A DNA stretch of 64,000 bases, taken from contig NC_057807.1 in assembly GCF_018294505.1 (NCBI RefSeq), positions 272,037,369 through 272,101,368 on the forward strand. Direction: 5' to 3'. The translations under genes were made by a program, and so were the position numbers. The notes below the pieces were generated by a model. It made no database searches and was not told the DNA's origin. It worked only from the letters and a program-made list of their open reading frames with translations. Positions 43,691 through 55,853 of the stretch are shown one piece after another. Numbering within the stretch: position 1 is the stretch's first letter; each line of letters begins with the position of its first letter. Source of the stretch: Triticum aestivum. Its lineage: Eukaryota; Streptophyta; Magnoliopsida; Poales; Poaceae.

Positions 43691-44055
43691 GTAGATACAG
43701 TTTGGTACATGCCTGGAATGTGCCTGGAAAAATCCCGTGCCTGGAATGTGCCTGGTTTTAGGTAAAACCACAGAACTCTGACTGTGATGGCAATGCAAGC
43801 ATAAACGAGTAGCCAGGATGAAGCGTTTGGGATATTCGAGATATCAGAAACAATTTTATAGGGACAACTGTATGCATCATGGCTACCTATCCCTGACAGT
43901 TTCTGGGTCGTGTGGGAAGGACCCCCCCTATCGCAGTCACTCACTAGGCGACAGTTCAGAACGCAGTCGCGGAAGGGGTTAAAACCCGTTTGTATAGCAC
44001 CTCGCCATACCAGTGTGTGTTGCTGGTGCTGCAACGAGAGATCCCAAAAGGTGGA
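43691..44055. other. Unassigned spacer
   Basis: Contains a short direct repeat (TGCCTGGAATGTGCCTGG, twice between 43709 and 43757). No gene recognised. Confidence 0.4.
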
Positions 44056-44912
44056 TGATGACCCACAAGTATAGGGGATCAATTGTAGCTCTTTTCGATA
44101 AGTAAGAGTGTCTAACCCAACGAGGAGCAGAAGGAAATGACAAGTAGTTTTCAGTAAGGTAATGTTTGCAAGTGCTGAAATTGTACGTAGCAGAGTAGTT
44201 TGATAGCGAGATAATTTGTAATGAGCAAGTAACGATAGTAGTAACAAAAGTGCAGCAAGGTATCCCAATCCTTTTGAGGCAAAGGACAGGCCAAAACGGT
44301 CTCTTATGATAAGCAAAGTGTTCTTGAGGGTACACGGGAATTTCATCTAGTCACTTTCATCATGTTGGTTTAATTCGTGTTCGCTACTTTGATAATTTGA
44401 GATGTGGGTGGACTGGTGCTTAGGTGTTGTTCTTACTTGAACAAACCTCCTACTTATAATTAACCCTCCCGCAAGCATCTTTAACTACGAGAAAAGTATT
44501 AAGAATAAATTCTAACCATAGCATTAAACTTTTGGATCCAATCGGTCCCTTACGGAATAGCGCATAAAATGAGGTTTAAGCTTCTGTCACTCTCGCAACC
44601 CATCATCTAATTGATACTCCACAATGCATTCCCTTAGGCCCAAATATGATGAAGTGCCATGTAGTCGGCGTTCACATGACACCACTAAGGAAATCACAAC
44701 ATACATACTATCAAAATATTGAACACATATCAAATTCACATGATTACTTGCAACATGATTTCTCCCGTGACCTCAAGAACAAAAGTAACTACTCACAAGT
44801 AATAATCATGCTCATGATCAGAGGAGTATTAAATAGCATAATGGGTCTGAACATATAATCTTCCACCAAATAAACCATATAGTAATCAACTACAAGATGT
44901 AATCAACACTAC
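44056..44912 (-). repeat. Partial Athila-type LTR (third copy), cut by a LINE
   Basis: Starts TGATGACCCACAAG like the other minus-strand LTR and follows the LTR of copy 2 closely (for example the complement of AAGAGCTACAATTGATCCCC). It breaks off after AATCAACACTAC, at the LINE poly(A) end. The missing remainder would lie beyond the window, on the far side of the LINE. Confidence 0.85.
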
Positions 44913-46191
44913 TTTTTTGAGCAAACACAGTGGGGAAGGCCCCCACTGTAACTCTGATTTTCATTCATATGATAGAACAATTTACATCACTGTACAGGAT
45001 TTAACAAGGCAAATGAATATAATCTACAAGTAGTCTAGCCAGCTCTGCATCCCTTCCTTCAAACTAGGTTTGGCTTTTTTGATAGTCATCTCAAAATGCT
45101 CCTTGAATGTACTGATGCAGTACTGCATATTCTTGGGTTTGTGATAAAAGATGATGTTGTTCCTATGCTTCCAAATACTCCAACATCCTGCAATGAGGCA
45201 CTCCTTGTAGCATACAACATGGTTGTGTTTCTTGCCCTCCATGAGTAAATCCAAAGGCTCATAGTGAGTATTCCATTGAAATCCAATGGGCATCCAGAAG
45301 TTCTGGCTGAAATCACAATGAAAGAACAGATGAGAAAGGTATTCCTTAGGTTCATCATCACAAAGCACACATCTGGTAGATTCAACATGAATTTTTTTTC
45401 TTGTGAGCAAGTCTCTAGTATTTAGTCTGTCCTGTAATAGCAGCCAAAAGATTTTTTTGCTTAGCTAGAGTACATGATTTCCACATCCACTGAAAAGGTT
45501 TGGGGGCATCAGCAGGGTTCCCAATATATTCTAGATATATCCTTTTGTTAGAATAGTTGGAGCCACCCCAATGAAATTTCCATGAGTCCATCAGTGTATG
45601 GTTCCCTCTGTCATTAATCATGGTTCTAAGTTGAGTACTCTGTTGAACAGCAATGCTAGACATAGGTAAATGAAACATGTCATAAAAATTAGTGGCATCC
45701 AGGTTGGTGGCAGCCTCTAGAGTAATGTGTTCATTTTTTGTGTATGAGAAAAGCTGAGCCATCATGCTCATTATTGGCTGAGAGCACCAATTATCATACC
45801 ATAGGCTAACAGTGTTACCAATACTTGCAGAGCAATTTGTCATGTTTTTGAAATCTTGGAGAATAGAGCAGCAGTCCCTCCACCAAAAGGATCCCACACT
45901 TGTGGGGAATTTTGGTAGCTCCCCATTATGATAGTAATTGTTCCATATCAATTTGACCTAGGGAATATCAATTTTGTTGAAGAATTTGTATAGGTACTTG
46001 GTAAGCAGAGCCCTGTTGCTTTCTAAGACCAAGAACACCCAAACCACCTGCTTTTTTGGGTAGGCATACTTTTTCTCATTTAACCAAACAATTCACATGT
46101 TTATTGATCCCCTTAGGAAGCTTCTCTCAGATTTCTCAAAATGATCCAGGATACTGAAGGGCACTCTGATACAACACATTGCAAATATGGG
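44913..46191 (-). mobile_element. L1-type LINE, 3' part
   Basis: Minus-strand non-LTR retroelement. The plus strand starts with TTTTTT, the complement of a short poly(A), followed by a 3' untranslated segment. The coding remains are the C-terminal zinc-binding domain of the reverse transcriptase protein. The element is interrupted at 46191 by a gypsy element and resumes at 63456. The 5-bp duplication ATGGG marks that secondary insertion. Confidence 0.88.
45024..45951 (-). pseudogene. LINE reverse transcriptase C-terminus with RT zinc-binding domain
   Basis: Two frames, 45415-45951 and 45024-45410. The first has FWWRDCCSIL and TVSLWYDNWC, typical of the region after the RT fingers. The second has the zinc-binding motif CVLCDDEPKEYLSHLFFHC (Cys-x2-Cys...His...Cys) and a tail SIWKHRNNIIFY. 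They are out of register because of a length change in an A7/T7 run near 45450. A stop just before 45951 (Trp codon to TAG) breaks the link to the upstream RT domain. Confidence 0.85.
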
Positions 46192-46663
46192 TGAGGGAGT
46201 CCTGGATTAGGGGGTGTCCGGATGGCCGGACTAAGTCCTTTGGCCGGACACCCGGACTATGAAGATACAAGATTGAAGACTCCGTCCCGTGTCCGGATGG
46301 GACTTTCCTTGGCGTGGAAGGCAAGCTTGGCGATTCGATATGAAGATCTCCTCCCATTGTAACCGACTCTGTGTAACCCTAGCCCTCTCTGGTGTCTATA
46401 TAAACCGGAGAGTTTTAGTCCATAGGACGAACAACAATCATACCATAGGCTAGCTTATAGGGTTTAGCCTCTCTGATCTCGCGGTAGATCTACTCTTGTA
46501 CTACCCATATCATCAATATTAATCAAGTAGGAGTAGGGTTTTACCTCCATCGAGAGGGCCCGAACCAGGGTAAAAACATTGTGTCCCTTGTCTCCTGTTA
46601 CCATCCGCCTAGACGCACAGTTCGGGACCCCCTACCCGAGATCCGCCGGTTTTGACACCGACA
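46192..46663 (+). repeat. 5' LTR of the non-autonomous gypsy element
   Basis: Begins TGAGGGAGTCCTGGATTAGG and ends TTTTGACACCGACA. A TATA box (CTATATAAACC) is at 46396-46406. It is followed by TTGGTGCTTTCATTGAG, probably the primer binding site, but I cannot name the tRNA. Confidence 0.92.
46396..46406 (+). promoter_or_regulatory. TATA box in 5' LTR of the non-autonomous gypsy
   Basis: CTATATAAACC, repeated in the 3' LTR at 63183-63193. Confidence 0.65.
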
Positions 46664-46710
46664 TTGGTGCTTTCATTGAGAGTTCCTCTGTGTCGTCACC
46701 TTTAGGCCCG

Positions 46711-48885
46711 ATGGCTTCTTCGATCATCAACCACGACGCGATCCAGGGTGAGACTTTTCTCCCCGGACAGATCTTCGTATTCAGCGGCTTCGCACTTCGG
46801 GCCAACTCGTTTGGCCATCTGGAGCAGATCGAAAGCTACGCCCCTGGCCATCAGGTCAGGTTTGGAAGCTTAAACTACACAGCCGATATCCGCGGGGACT
46901 TGATCTTCGAGGGATTCGAGCCATGGCCGAGCGTGCAGCTCTGTCCCGATGGGCATCATCTAACTTTGCCGCCGGACAGCGCCTATAGTGCCGCTCAGGT
47001 GCCCGCTCCGATCATTAGCTCGGAGCCGACTGCGCTAGTCGGGGATGGACGGTTGGACGCCACCCCAGGAGCCACAATCTCTACGGTGGTAGACCCGAAT
47101 ACCAGCCTAGTCCTTTGCAGGGCCCGTGACTCCAAGGTGCCGGACTCCGCTCCGGACTCTGTATATTCCGCACCTCTTCCGATCGAACCCGATTGGGCTC
47201 CGATCATGGAGTTCACCGCCATGAACGTCTTCCAGCACTCGCCCTTCGGCGATATCCTAAATTCAAAAAAGTCTCTCTCTTTGTCAAGAGAGCCCTGGCC
47301 GGATTACGGTCAGCACGGTTGGGATGCGGACAATGAAGAAATTCGAAACCCACCCACCACCCACTTGGTAGCCACTGTCGACGATCTAACCGACATGCTT
47401 GACTTTGACTCCAAAGATATCGACGGTATGGACGCCGATAAAGGAGACGAACAAGAACCGGCACCTATAGGGCACTGGAAAGCCACCTCATCATATGATG
47501 TATACATGGTGGACACACCTAACAGAAATAACAACGAGGATCAAAAGGGCGCAACCAGGGATCGCTCCCTCGAAAAACAATCAAAACAGCGGCATAAGCG
47601 CAAAGCCAAGCCCCACCTCGACAAAGACCCAACCATAGAGCAGGGTGAATCAACAGAAGGCGAACATGCCATCGAGCAACCGTCCAAAAAGGGCGAACAA
47701 TCCAAACAACCCATCCCCGGGAAAGATAACAGTCCGGACGACCTCACGCCGGACAAATTGCTGGAACATCAGAACCTCCACCAAAGGCTCGTTGCCACTG
47801 CACGTAGCCTGAAAAAGCAGAAATGGAGGCTCAAAACAGCGGAAGATGCACTCAGGATCAGATGGGGCAAAGTACTCAATACCGCACACAAGTACGGCAA
47901 CAGTCATCACACAAAGAGCTATCCGAAGTGGAAACTACTAACGGAATTTGATGAAGAGGCCATAAAGCCCCCACAGTCAAAAAATACGGAAGCCACAAGG
48001 TCGGATAGACGACCCCATGATCGATCTCACACAACAAGGGGCGCCGCACTCAATACGGCGCGCGATCCGTCCAAGAATTCGCATCAAAAAACTGGCCCAC
48101 CCAGATCCATCTATGGGCCAAGAAAGCAAGCTCCAGTGAGCAATGCAATGCAAAAAATATCCGAACATCGCGGCACACCTAAATCAGGGGCGCCGCACAT
48201 CCTCTATGTTTTACCGATGAGGTGCTGGATCATGAATTTCCAGCGGGATTCAAGCCCGTGAACATAGAAGCATACGACGGAACAACAGACCCTGGAGTCT
48301 GGATCGAGGATTATATCCTCCACATACACATGGCCAGAGGAGATGACCTCCATGCCATAAAATACTTACCCCTTAAGCTCAAAGGGCCAGCCCGGCATTG
48401 GCTTAAAAGCCTTCCCGAAAACACCATGGGAAGCTGGGAAGCGCTCGAGGATGCTTTCCGGGCAAATTTTCAAGGGACCTACGTCCGACCTCCGGATGCA
48501 GATGATCTGAGTCATATAACTCCGCAGCCCAGAGAGTCAGCCCGGAAACTCTGGAACAGATTCCTTATTAAAAAGAATCAGATAGTCGACTGTCCGGACG
48601 CCGAGGCCCTAGAAGCTTTCAAACATAGCGTCTGAGACGAATGGCTCGCCAGACACCTCGGCCAAGAAAAGCCAAGAACAATGGCCACATTAACAAGCCT
48701 CATGACCCGCTTTTGTGCAGGAGAGGATAGCTGGTTGGCAAGAAGCAGCACCAGCGACCCGAATACATCCGAACCCAGAGATGGGAACGGGAAACCACGC
48801 CATAAAAAAGAACCGCGTCGGATAAAGGACAACAGCCCGATGAGCACGGCAGTAAACGCTGGATTCAAAAGCTCTCGGCAAAACT
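46711..48885 (+). pseudogene. gag of the non-autonomous gypsy element
   Basis: Start at MASSIINHDAIQGET (46711), 48 bases after the LTR. The first 500 residues are acidic and polar with few features, followed by a basic stretch. A frameshift near 48205 leads into the retrotransposon gag domain (NIEAYDGTTDPGVWIEDY, KYLPLKLKGPARHWLKSLP, 48222-48635). A CGA-to-TGA-type stop at 48633-48635 interrupts it, and the frame goes on (DEWLARHLGQEKPRT) to a stop at 48885. No zinc knuckle was recognised. Confidence 0.85.
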
Positions 48886-49299
48886 AGAAAAAGCCGCCCC
48901 CCCAAAGATGACAGGGACGAGCTATCCAACCTCAACAAAATCTTGGACAAAATATGTCAAATCCACAGCACTCCTGGGAGACCTACAAACCATACCCACA
49001 GAGATTGTTGGGTCTTCAAGCAGTCCGGCAAACTCAACGCCGAACACAAGGGGCTCGCCACACCAAGCAAGGATGACGACGCACCCCACAAGCAGAACAC
49101 CGGAGAACAAAAGAAGTTCCCACAAGAATTCAAGACAGTAAATTCACTTCAGATAACAAAAGGGAAAAACAGAACGGCGCTTACGAATACACGCGCCGCA
49201 CGGCCAGCCCCAGAGGGGCACTGCCATTGGTTGTTACAACCAATCACCTTTGATCATCAGGATTACTCCAAAGGAGCCCGGAATGCAGGCTGAACTGCC

Positions 49300-49692
49300 T
49301 TGGTCATAAATCCGACTATTAATGGACTCCAATTTACAAAAGTCCTTATGGACGGCGGCAGTGACTTGAACCTATTATATCAGGACACAATCCGCAAACT
49401 AGGGGTAAACCCAGCTATAATCCGCCCTGGCAACACTTCCTTTCAAGGAGTCACACCGGGTCCAGATACCCAGAGTATGGGTTCCCTTTCGTTAGAAGTC
49501 ACGTTCGGCTCACCCGATAACTTCCGAAGCGAAAAGCTAACATTCCACATCGCCCCATTTGTAAGTCGCTATCAAGCGCTACTGGGACGTGAAGCTTTCG
49601 CCCGCTTTAACGCAATACCGCATTATGCATCCCTTACAATTAAAATGCCCGGCCCACGGGGCATCATTTCATTACAGGGGAATATAAATTGA
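49300..49692 (+). CDS. Retropepsin-like protease domain
   Basis: 130 codons from MVINPTINGLQFTKVL. The active-site motif is MDGGSDLNLLY. ALLGREAFARFNAIPHY is the C-terminal flank usual in gypsy proteases. It lies in a different frame from gag and is probably part of one original gag-protease ORF separated by frameshifts near 48885-49290. No RT follows. Confidence 0.75.
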   Translation: MVINPTINGLQFTKVLMDGGSDLNLLYQDTIRKLGVNPAIIRPGNTSFQGVTPGPDTQSMGSLSLEVTFGSPDNFRSEKLTFHIAPFVSRYQALLGREAFARFNAIPHYASLTIKMPGPRGIISLQGNIN

Positions 49693-50860
49693 CCCCTAAA
49701 GTACGGGCAAAGGTGCGGCCGCCTAGACAGCCGCCCACTAATCCAGCCCTACGATGCCGGACACGGCTCGACGAGTCCGGCGTAAACGTACATATGCTTA
49801 ATAGCCGCATAACCCTGTACAAGGGGCTCAACGTGTTCACACCAGGAGATAATACGGCTCAATTCTTGCTCCAACTATGTTTTGTTTATCTTAATATAGA
49901 TTTCTCGCACGCTTATTTTTTACTAAGTTCCTCTCTTTCACAGACGAACATCGTGCTACGCCCGTCCAGGATACGGCACAACGGAGACACAGGCGCAGAC
50001 GTGCAGTAGGGACCCGTTTCAAGGATTCTTTTCAGATTAAGACCCTGCGTAAACCTTTTTTACTGTCTCTTGTTGACAACTTCCCCCGGTTTTTGCTATA
50101 ACCGAGGAGGAGGCTGGCGTCTTGGCATGTGGCCACGCCAGAATTTTTGCGCATACCTGGACACCAGGGGCTTTTTTACCAAGGGTTCTATTCCGGCCCA
50201 TCTTCATAAAGACCGAATACCTTAGGGAGTGTTCGGCATCGCGAGTTTGGCCCTATATGCATCAGCTCCGAATCATGTCTTTGGTCAAATGTTGGGTTTG
50301 CCCGGCTCCTGTGTTTTGCTGCCTTACATTCTGTTATATCGGCTAATGCGACACCAGGAGAACTACGGCGATTGTGCCCCGGTTCGGCCTGGTGAGCACC
50401 TCAGTAGAGAAAGCCGAAAACTGACTGTCATGATATAGCGAGAGACTGTTCAACCACTCGATGACTTTCGAAATCTTTAGGATTCCTCCGCATTAACGAA
50501 GGGCCGCTTCCCGGTCAGGCACACTTGCGCCCCGAATTCGGGTGAGCGCAGTGCCCCTAGGGGCTATTCAGTAGCCCCACTGTCAAACTCCTATGGCTAA
50601 GTGAAAGTGATAAAGTGTTATAGTCCGGTTGCCTAGTTCACTGTGCCACCACCTCCTTTATAGGACCAAGATGTTGGATTAAGTGTGAAAAAGCACCTTT
50701 TTGCGAACACCCCCGCATTCCATGCGTGGGGGCTAAAGCCAACGACTGCCACCTTTCAGGTTATATATACATATATACATTAAACGGCCGCACAGGAGGC
50801 ACATAATTCTTGCAAGCACAAGTACAAAAAGCCTTTATATTCCATCAAAATATTTGTTTT
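49693..50860 (+). other. Non-coding spacer between protease and antisense gene
   Basis: About 1.2 kb. A pyrimidine-rich stretch ending TTTCACAG (49936-49944) resembles a splice acceptor, which could belong to a spliced element transcript. No domain is recognised in the short frames. Confidence 0.5.
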
Positions 50861-50873
50861 ACAATAGTGCACA

Positions 50874-53752
50874 CTATTCGAACACAACATCCTTCGAGCA
50901 CTGCGACTCTATTAAACGAGCGCCATGAAGAACTTCCTCAAAGTAGTGCTTGGCAGGTACTCGGCTTTCATCCGAATCCCGGGATGCAACAACACTGGCC
51001 TTCATATCTGCCCAGTATGTTTTGACACGGGCAAGCGCCATCTGTGCGCCCTCTATGCACGCCGACCTCTTCATTGCGTCAGCATGCGGCACCGAACCAA
51101 GGAATTGCTGCACCAAGCCAAAATAACTCTTCGGCTCTGGCTTCTCTGGCCACAGACGACTCGCAACATACCTCATGCGAGTCCGGATAACCTGTTCAGC
51201 TCCGCCCAGGCGGCCAAACGGTCAGATACTGAAAGTGGGCGTTCTGGATTGTGGAACTGCGACCAAAAAAGCTCTTCCAATCCATGGTCACCTCGGCCGT
51301 GGAAGTGTTCGGTCGCGTCCGCCGCACTAGCTGCCAAATCCAGATAAGTGTTTTCCGCACTCCACTGCCGGTCTAACGGAGCATACTTGGGGTCTCCGGA
51401 CTTGATCCGCAGCATAAGGCTTTCCAGCCGTGATATCTCCGGCCTGACGCAGCTCCTCCTTCATAGCTCTCATTGCAGAGTGAGTATCCTTGGCTTCGGT
51501 AGTGATCTTTTCAAGGTCCTTTCGAGCCGCCCTACCTTCTTGTTCAAGATATTTACAACGGTCGGTAGCATCCATCAATTTTATGGTCATCTCGGCTATT
51601 ACCTTCTTGCTCTGGCAGTGAGCAGCCTGTTCGGCTTTTAGCTCTTCAGCCGCTTTAACGGCAGCCGCATCACTTCTCCTTGCTTGCTCCTTGGCTCGGG
51701 CAAGTTCCGCCCGAAGGTTCTCCACAGCAGCAGCACCATCTACATTAAGCACACACATATATAAGGCCCGAGCATCGAGCTCCTATTACCAGGTGTCTCT
51801 GGAACATACCTTGAGCCTCGTCTAGCCGCTTATTTACAAGCGCGATGTCAGCATCTGCTATGTCAAGTTGCCGCTTTAGCTCGGCAGATTCATCAGTCCG
51901 GCTAGCCACTGAACATTTCGCCACCTTCATAGAAAAGGCGACACATTATACCTGGGGTTACGATCCTCTGTGCGCCGTCACTCTTGACGACACACAGAGT
52001 CTTAGGGGCTACTATTTATACAGGGTGCATTTAAATATGCGGCTCTACCAAAAGGTACACCTTTTTACGTACCTCAAAGCCTGTTAGTAAACTCCTGGCA
52101 GCCTCGTACAATCCTCTTTCCGCGGATGAAATCCTTCCAATCACCGTATTCATCAACATACGATGTTCTTCTGAGATAGACGCCCTCCCAAGCAGATCCC
52201 TCACCTCTCCGACTATGCACCAGAGGGTGCCAGACTAGCCTGACGACCTTTTCCAGGGTCCGGACTTGGAAAAACCCTCCGAGACGACACCTCAGGGTCG
52301 CCTGCCTCGTGAGACGGTGCAACAAGGGGATGCGTTTCGCTCTCTATCATCTCCGGACGAAGATCCCCTGAAGATGAGCTCTGCCAAGAAGGGTTGAGAT
52401 CCGAACTGCAAGGTAATGTTTCGGTTATTTTCCTCGGAAATAAAATAGGAGTGTCATTCATTATGGAACCTCTCCCTTCACCTACGTCTCGGGGGATAGC
52501 GGGTCCCCTTAGGGGGCGATTCGGCCGGGCGTTCTCCGGCGCCGAACCCTCTGGCGAAGATTTCTTCCCCCGTTTTGAGGCCATCACCTCCGGGTCTTCA
52601 GAGGCAGTCCTTTTCTTTCCCTGGTCGGGGGAATTTTCGATTCTTCCTTTCCTAACAGCCTCCTTCGCGGAGGCGGTAGCTCCTTGGTACCCCCTTCGCC
52701 TTCCGCCAAAAGCGCGACCTCCAGCATCCTGGTTAGCATGGGATTTGGCGCAGTCTCGGGCAGGGGGGCTGGACACCTGATAAGCTTTGCCTTCCCCATC
52801 CACTCCTGTTCAAAGGACAACTCTATTAGGGTAATTTTGTGATGAAAATACAGATGGTGTGTCCAAGTACGGGGCTACTTACCTTAGCATCCGGGCAATT
52901 GCAGCTCAGACCTGCATCCTCGGACAAATCCAGACACCTTGCTTGTGATCCGAAGAACAATTTGTACATCTCCACAAGTGTTGAACCCATGAAATGTTGG
53001 AGGACTCGCGGTCCCTCTGGATTAAACTCCCACAGGCGGAGAGTTCGGCGTTTGTAGGGCAGTGTGCGGCGAATCAGCATGACTTGCGCCACTACGGTCA
53101 AATTGATATCTCTTTCTAGAAGATCTCGAATACAGTCCTGCAGCAAGGGCACGTCTTTGGGCGGCCCCCAGACAAGTCCTTCATTAACCCATGACGCTAG
53201 CCGTGATGGGGGGCCCGAGCAAAAAGTAGGCGGCGCCACCCATGTGGTGCCCCTGGGGGCCGTGATGTAAAACCAGTCCTGTTGCCATAAGCCGAACTCC
53301 TCTTGAAAAGAGCCTTCGGGCCATGGAGCGTCGTCCATCTTGCTTATTATAGCTCCTCCGCACTCAGCATGCTGCCCCTCGATCATCTTCGATTCTACCT
53401 TGAAGGTTTTTATCCACAATACGAAGTGAGGAGTGATATGGAGGAAGGCCTCACACACAACGATGAATGATGAGATTTGGAGGATGGACTCCGGAGCTAA
53501 GTCGTGGAACTCCATCCCGTAATAAAACATAAGCCCCCTCACGAAGGGATCAATCGGGAAGCCTAGCCCCCGAAGGAAGTGAGATGCGAACACCACACTC
53601 TCACTGGGCTGGGGAGCGGGAATGGCCTGCCCTGGGGCGGGCAGCCTGTGCGAGATTTCGCCAGTTAGATACCTGACATCTCTCAGCTTTCGCACATCTT
53701 CTTCTGTAACGGAGGAAGGCATCCACCGGCCTTGAAGGTCGGAGCCGGACAT
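50874..53752 (-). CDS. Antisense multi-exon gene: plant gypsy-type transposon domain plus coiled coil
   Basis: Start at MSGSDLQGRWMPSS (53752). Exon 1 (52883-53752) encodes a conserved domain of the kind called putative gypsy-type transposon (PF04195, recognised by eye: VVFASHFLRGLGFPIDPFVRG, LMFYYGMEFHDLAPESI). It ends in phase 0 at a donor GTAAGT (52877-52882). The next exon (about 52205-52805) is low-complexity and polar. Then comes a coiled-coil part: exon ending LDEAQ at 51810 with donor GTATGT, a 70-base intron, and acceptor TTAATGTAG. Splicing there rebuilds an Asp codon and continues GAAAVENLRAELARAKEQ. The C-terminus ends at 50874 (ARLIESQCSKDVVFE). Frame changes near 51435 and in exon 2 suggest partial decay, so I am unsure it is intact. 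Such antisense ORFs are known in Tat-lineage elements (for example maize Grande). Confidence 0.65.
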
Positions 53753-53855
53753 CGTCGAAGGTCCGAAGCGCCTAAAACTAGTGCTTTGGGTGTTGGAACT
53801 CGAAGCAAGGGGCAGATTCGATTGGATTGAAAAGAAAGGGGTCAAGCCTTGGTCT

Positions 53856-53865
53856 CTTTATAAAG
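53856..53865 (-). promoter_or_regulatory. TATA box of the antisense gene
   Basis: CTTTATAAAG, about 105 bases upstream of the ATG at 53752 on the minus strand. Confidence 0.5.
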
Positions 53866-54081
53866 GAGTTGAGTACCAAGAGCCCTCCCGGTAACCGTTT
53901 GGGACTCGCTTTCAATTAGGGAGTCATACCAAAGGCGCGGTTGGGTTACCCACGTTCGTATTGATGAGAATCCCGGAATAAGGGGACATGATCTCTGCTT
54001 TGACAAGACGTGCCAAGGAAACCGCCTCGCTAAACGCGCTGAGGTGGAACAGTAAAGCGATTCGAATAAAGGCCTGGTCGC

Positions 54082-55833
54082 TGTTGGAAATATGCCCTAG
54101 AGGCAATAATAAATTGATTATTATTATATTTCCTTGTTCATGATAATCGTTTATTATCCATGCTAGAATTGTATTGATAGGAAACTCAGATACATGTGTG
54201 GATACATAGACAACACCATGTCCCTAGTAAGCCTCTAGTTGACTAGCTCGTTAATCAATAGATGGTTACGGTTTCCTGACCATGGACATTGGATGTCGTT
54301 GATAACGGGATCACATCATTAGGAGAATGATGTGATGGACAAGACCCAATCCTAAGCCTAGCACAAGATCATGTAGTTCGTATGCTAAAGCTTTTCTAAT
54401 GTCAAGTATCATTTCCTTAGACCATGAGATTGTGCAACTCCCGGATACCGTAGGAGTGCTTTGGGTGTGCCAAACGTCACAACGTAACTGGGTGGCTATA
54501 AAGGTACACTACGGGTATCTCTGAAAGTGTCTGTTGGGTTGGCACGAATCGAGATTGGGATTTTGTCACTCCGTGTAAACGGAGAGGTATCTCTGGGCCC
54601 ACTCGGTAGGACATCATCATAATGTGCACAAATGTGACCAAGGGGTTGATCACGGGATGATGTGTTACGGAACGAGTAAAGAGACTTGCCGGTAACGAGA
54701 TTGAACAAGGTATCGGTATACCGACGATCGAATCTCGGGCAAGTACCATACCGCTAGACAAAGGGAATTGTATACGGGATTGATTGAGTCCTTGACATCG
54801 TGGTTCATCCGATGAGATCATCGTGGAACATGTGGGAGCCAACATGGGTATCCAGATCCCGCTGTTGGTTATTGACCGGAGAACATCTCGGTCATGACTA
54901 CATGTCTCCCGAACCCGTAGGGTCTACACACTTAAGGTTCGATGACGCTAGGGTTATAAAGGAAGCTTGTATGTGGTTACCGAATGTTGTTCGGAGTCCC
55001 GGATGAGATCCCGGACGTCACGAGGAGTTCTGGAATGGTCCGGAGGCAAAGATTTATATATAGGAAGTCCTGTTTCGGCCATCGGGACAAGTTTAGGGGT
55101 CATCGGTATTGTACCGGGACCATCGGAAGGGTCCCGGGGGCCCACCGGGTGGGGCCACCTGTCCCGGGGGGCCACATGGGCTGTAGGGGGTGCGCCTTGG
55201 CCTACATGGGCCAAGGGCACCAGCCCCTAGAGGCCCATGCGCCAAGATAAAGGAAAAAGGGGAGAGTCCTAAAGGGGGAAGGCACCTCCGAGGTGCCTTG
55301 GGGAGGATGGACTCCTCCCCCCTCCTTAGCCGCACCACTTCCTTGGAGGAGGGGGCAAGGCTGCGCCTCCCCCCTCTCCCCTGCCCCTATATATAGTGGA
55401 GGGGAGGGAGGGCATCCATACCTGAGCCCTTGGCGCCTCCCTCCCTCCCGTGACACCTCCTCCTCTCCCGTAGGTGCTTGGCGAAGCCCTGCAGGATTGC
55501 CACGCTCCTCCATCACCACCACGCCGTTGTGCTGCTGCTGGATGGAGTCTTCCTCAACCTCTCCCTCTCTCCTTGCTGGATCAAGGCGTGGGAGACATTG
55601 TCGAGCTGTACGTGTGTTGAACGCGGAGGTGCTGTCCGTTCGGCACTAGGATCATCGGTGATCTGAATCACGACGAGTACGACTCCATCAACCCCGTTCA
55701 CTTGAACGCTTCCGCTTAGCGATCTACAAGGGTATGTAGATGCACTCTCCTTTCTACTCGTTGCTGGTCTCTCCATAGATAGATCTTGGTGTTACGTAGG
55801 AAATTTTTTGAATTTCTGCTACGTTCCCCAACA
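54082..55833 (+). repeat. 5' LTR of copia copy B
   Basis: 1752 bases from TGTTGGAAATATGCCC to TTCCCCAACA. The TATA word CTATATATAGTGG is at 55387-55399. Confidence 0.95.
55387..55399 (+). promoter_or_regulatory. TATA box of copia copy B 5' LTR
   Basis: CTATATATAGTGG after a pyrimidine-rich stretch, the same as in the other copia LTRs. Confidence 0.65.
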
Positions 55834-55834
55834 G

Positions 55835-55853
55835 TGGCATCATGAGCTAGGTC
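55835..55853 (+). other. Primer binding site of copia copy B
   Basis: TGGCATCATGAGCTAGG, identical to copy A. Confidence 0.7.

Noticed and set aside
52394..52780. 128-codon plus-strand frame
   Set aside because: Shadow of the low-complexity exon of the antisense gene on the minus strand.
54477..55776. Frames of 60-120 codons repeated at 61408-62707, 21825-22847 and 28688-29710
   Set aside because: They sit in copia LTRs and repeat with them; no domain and no support as genes.
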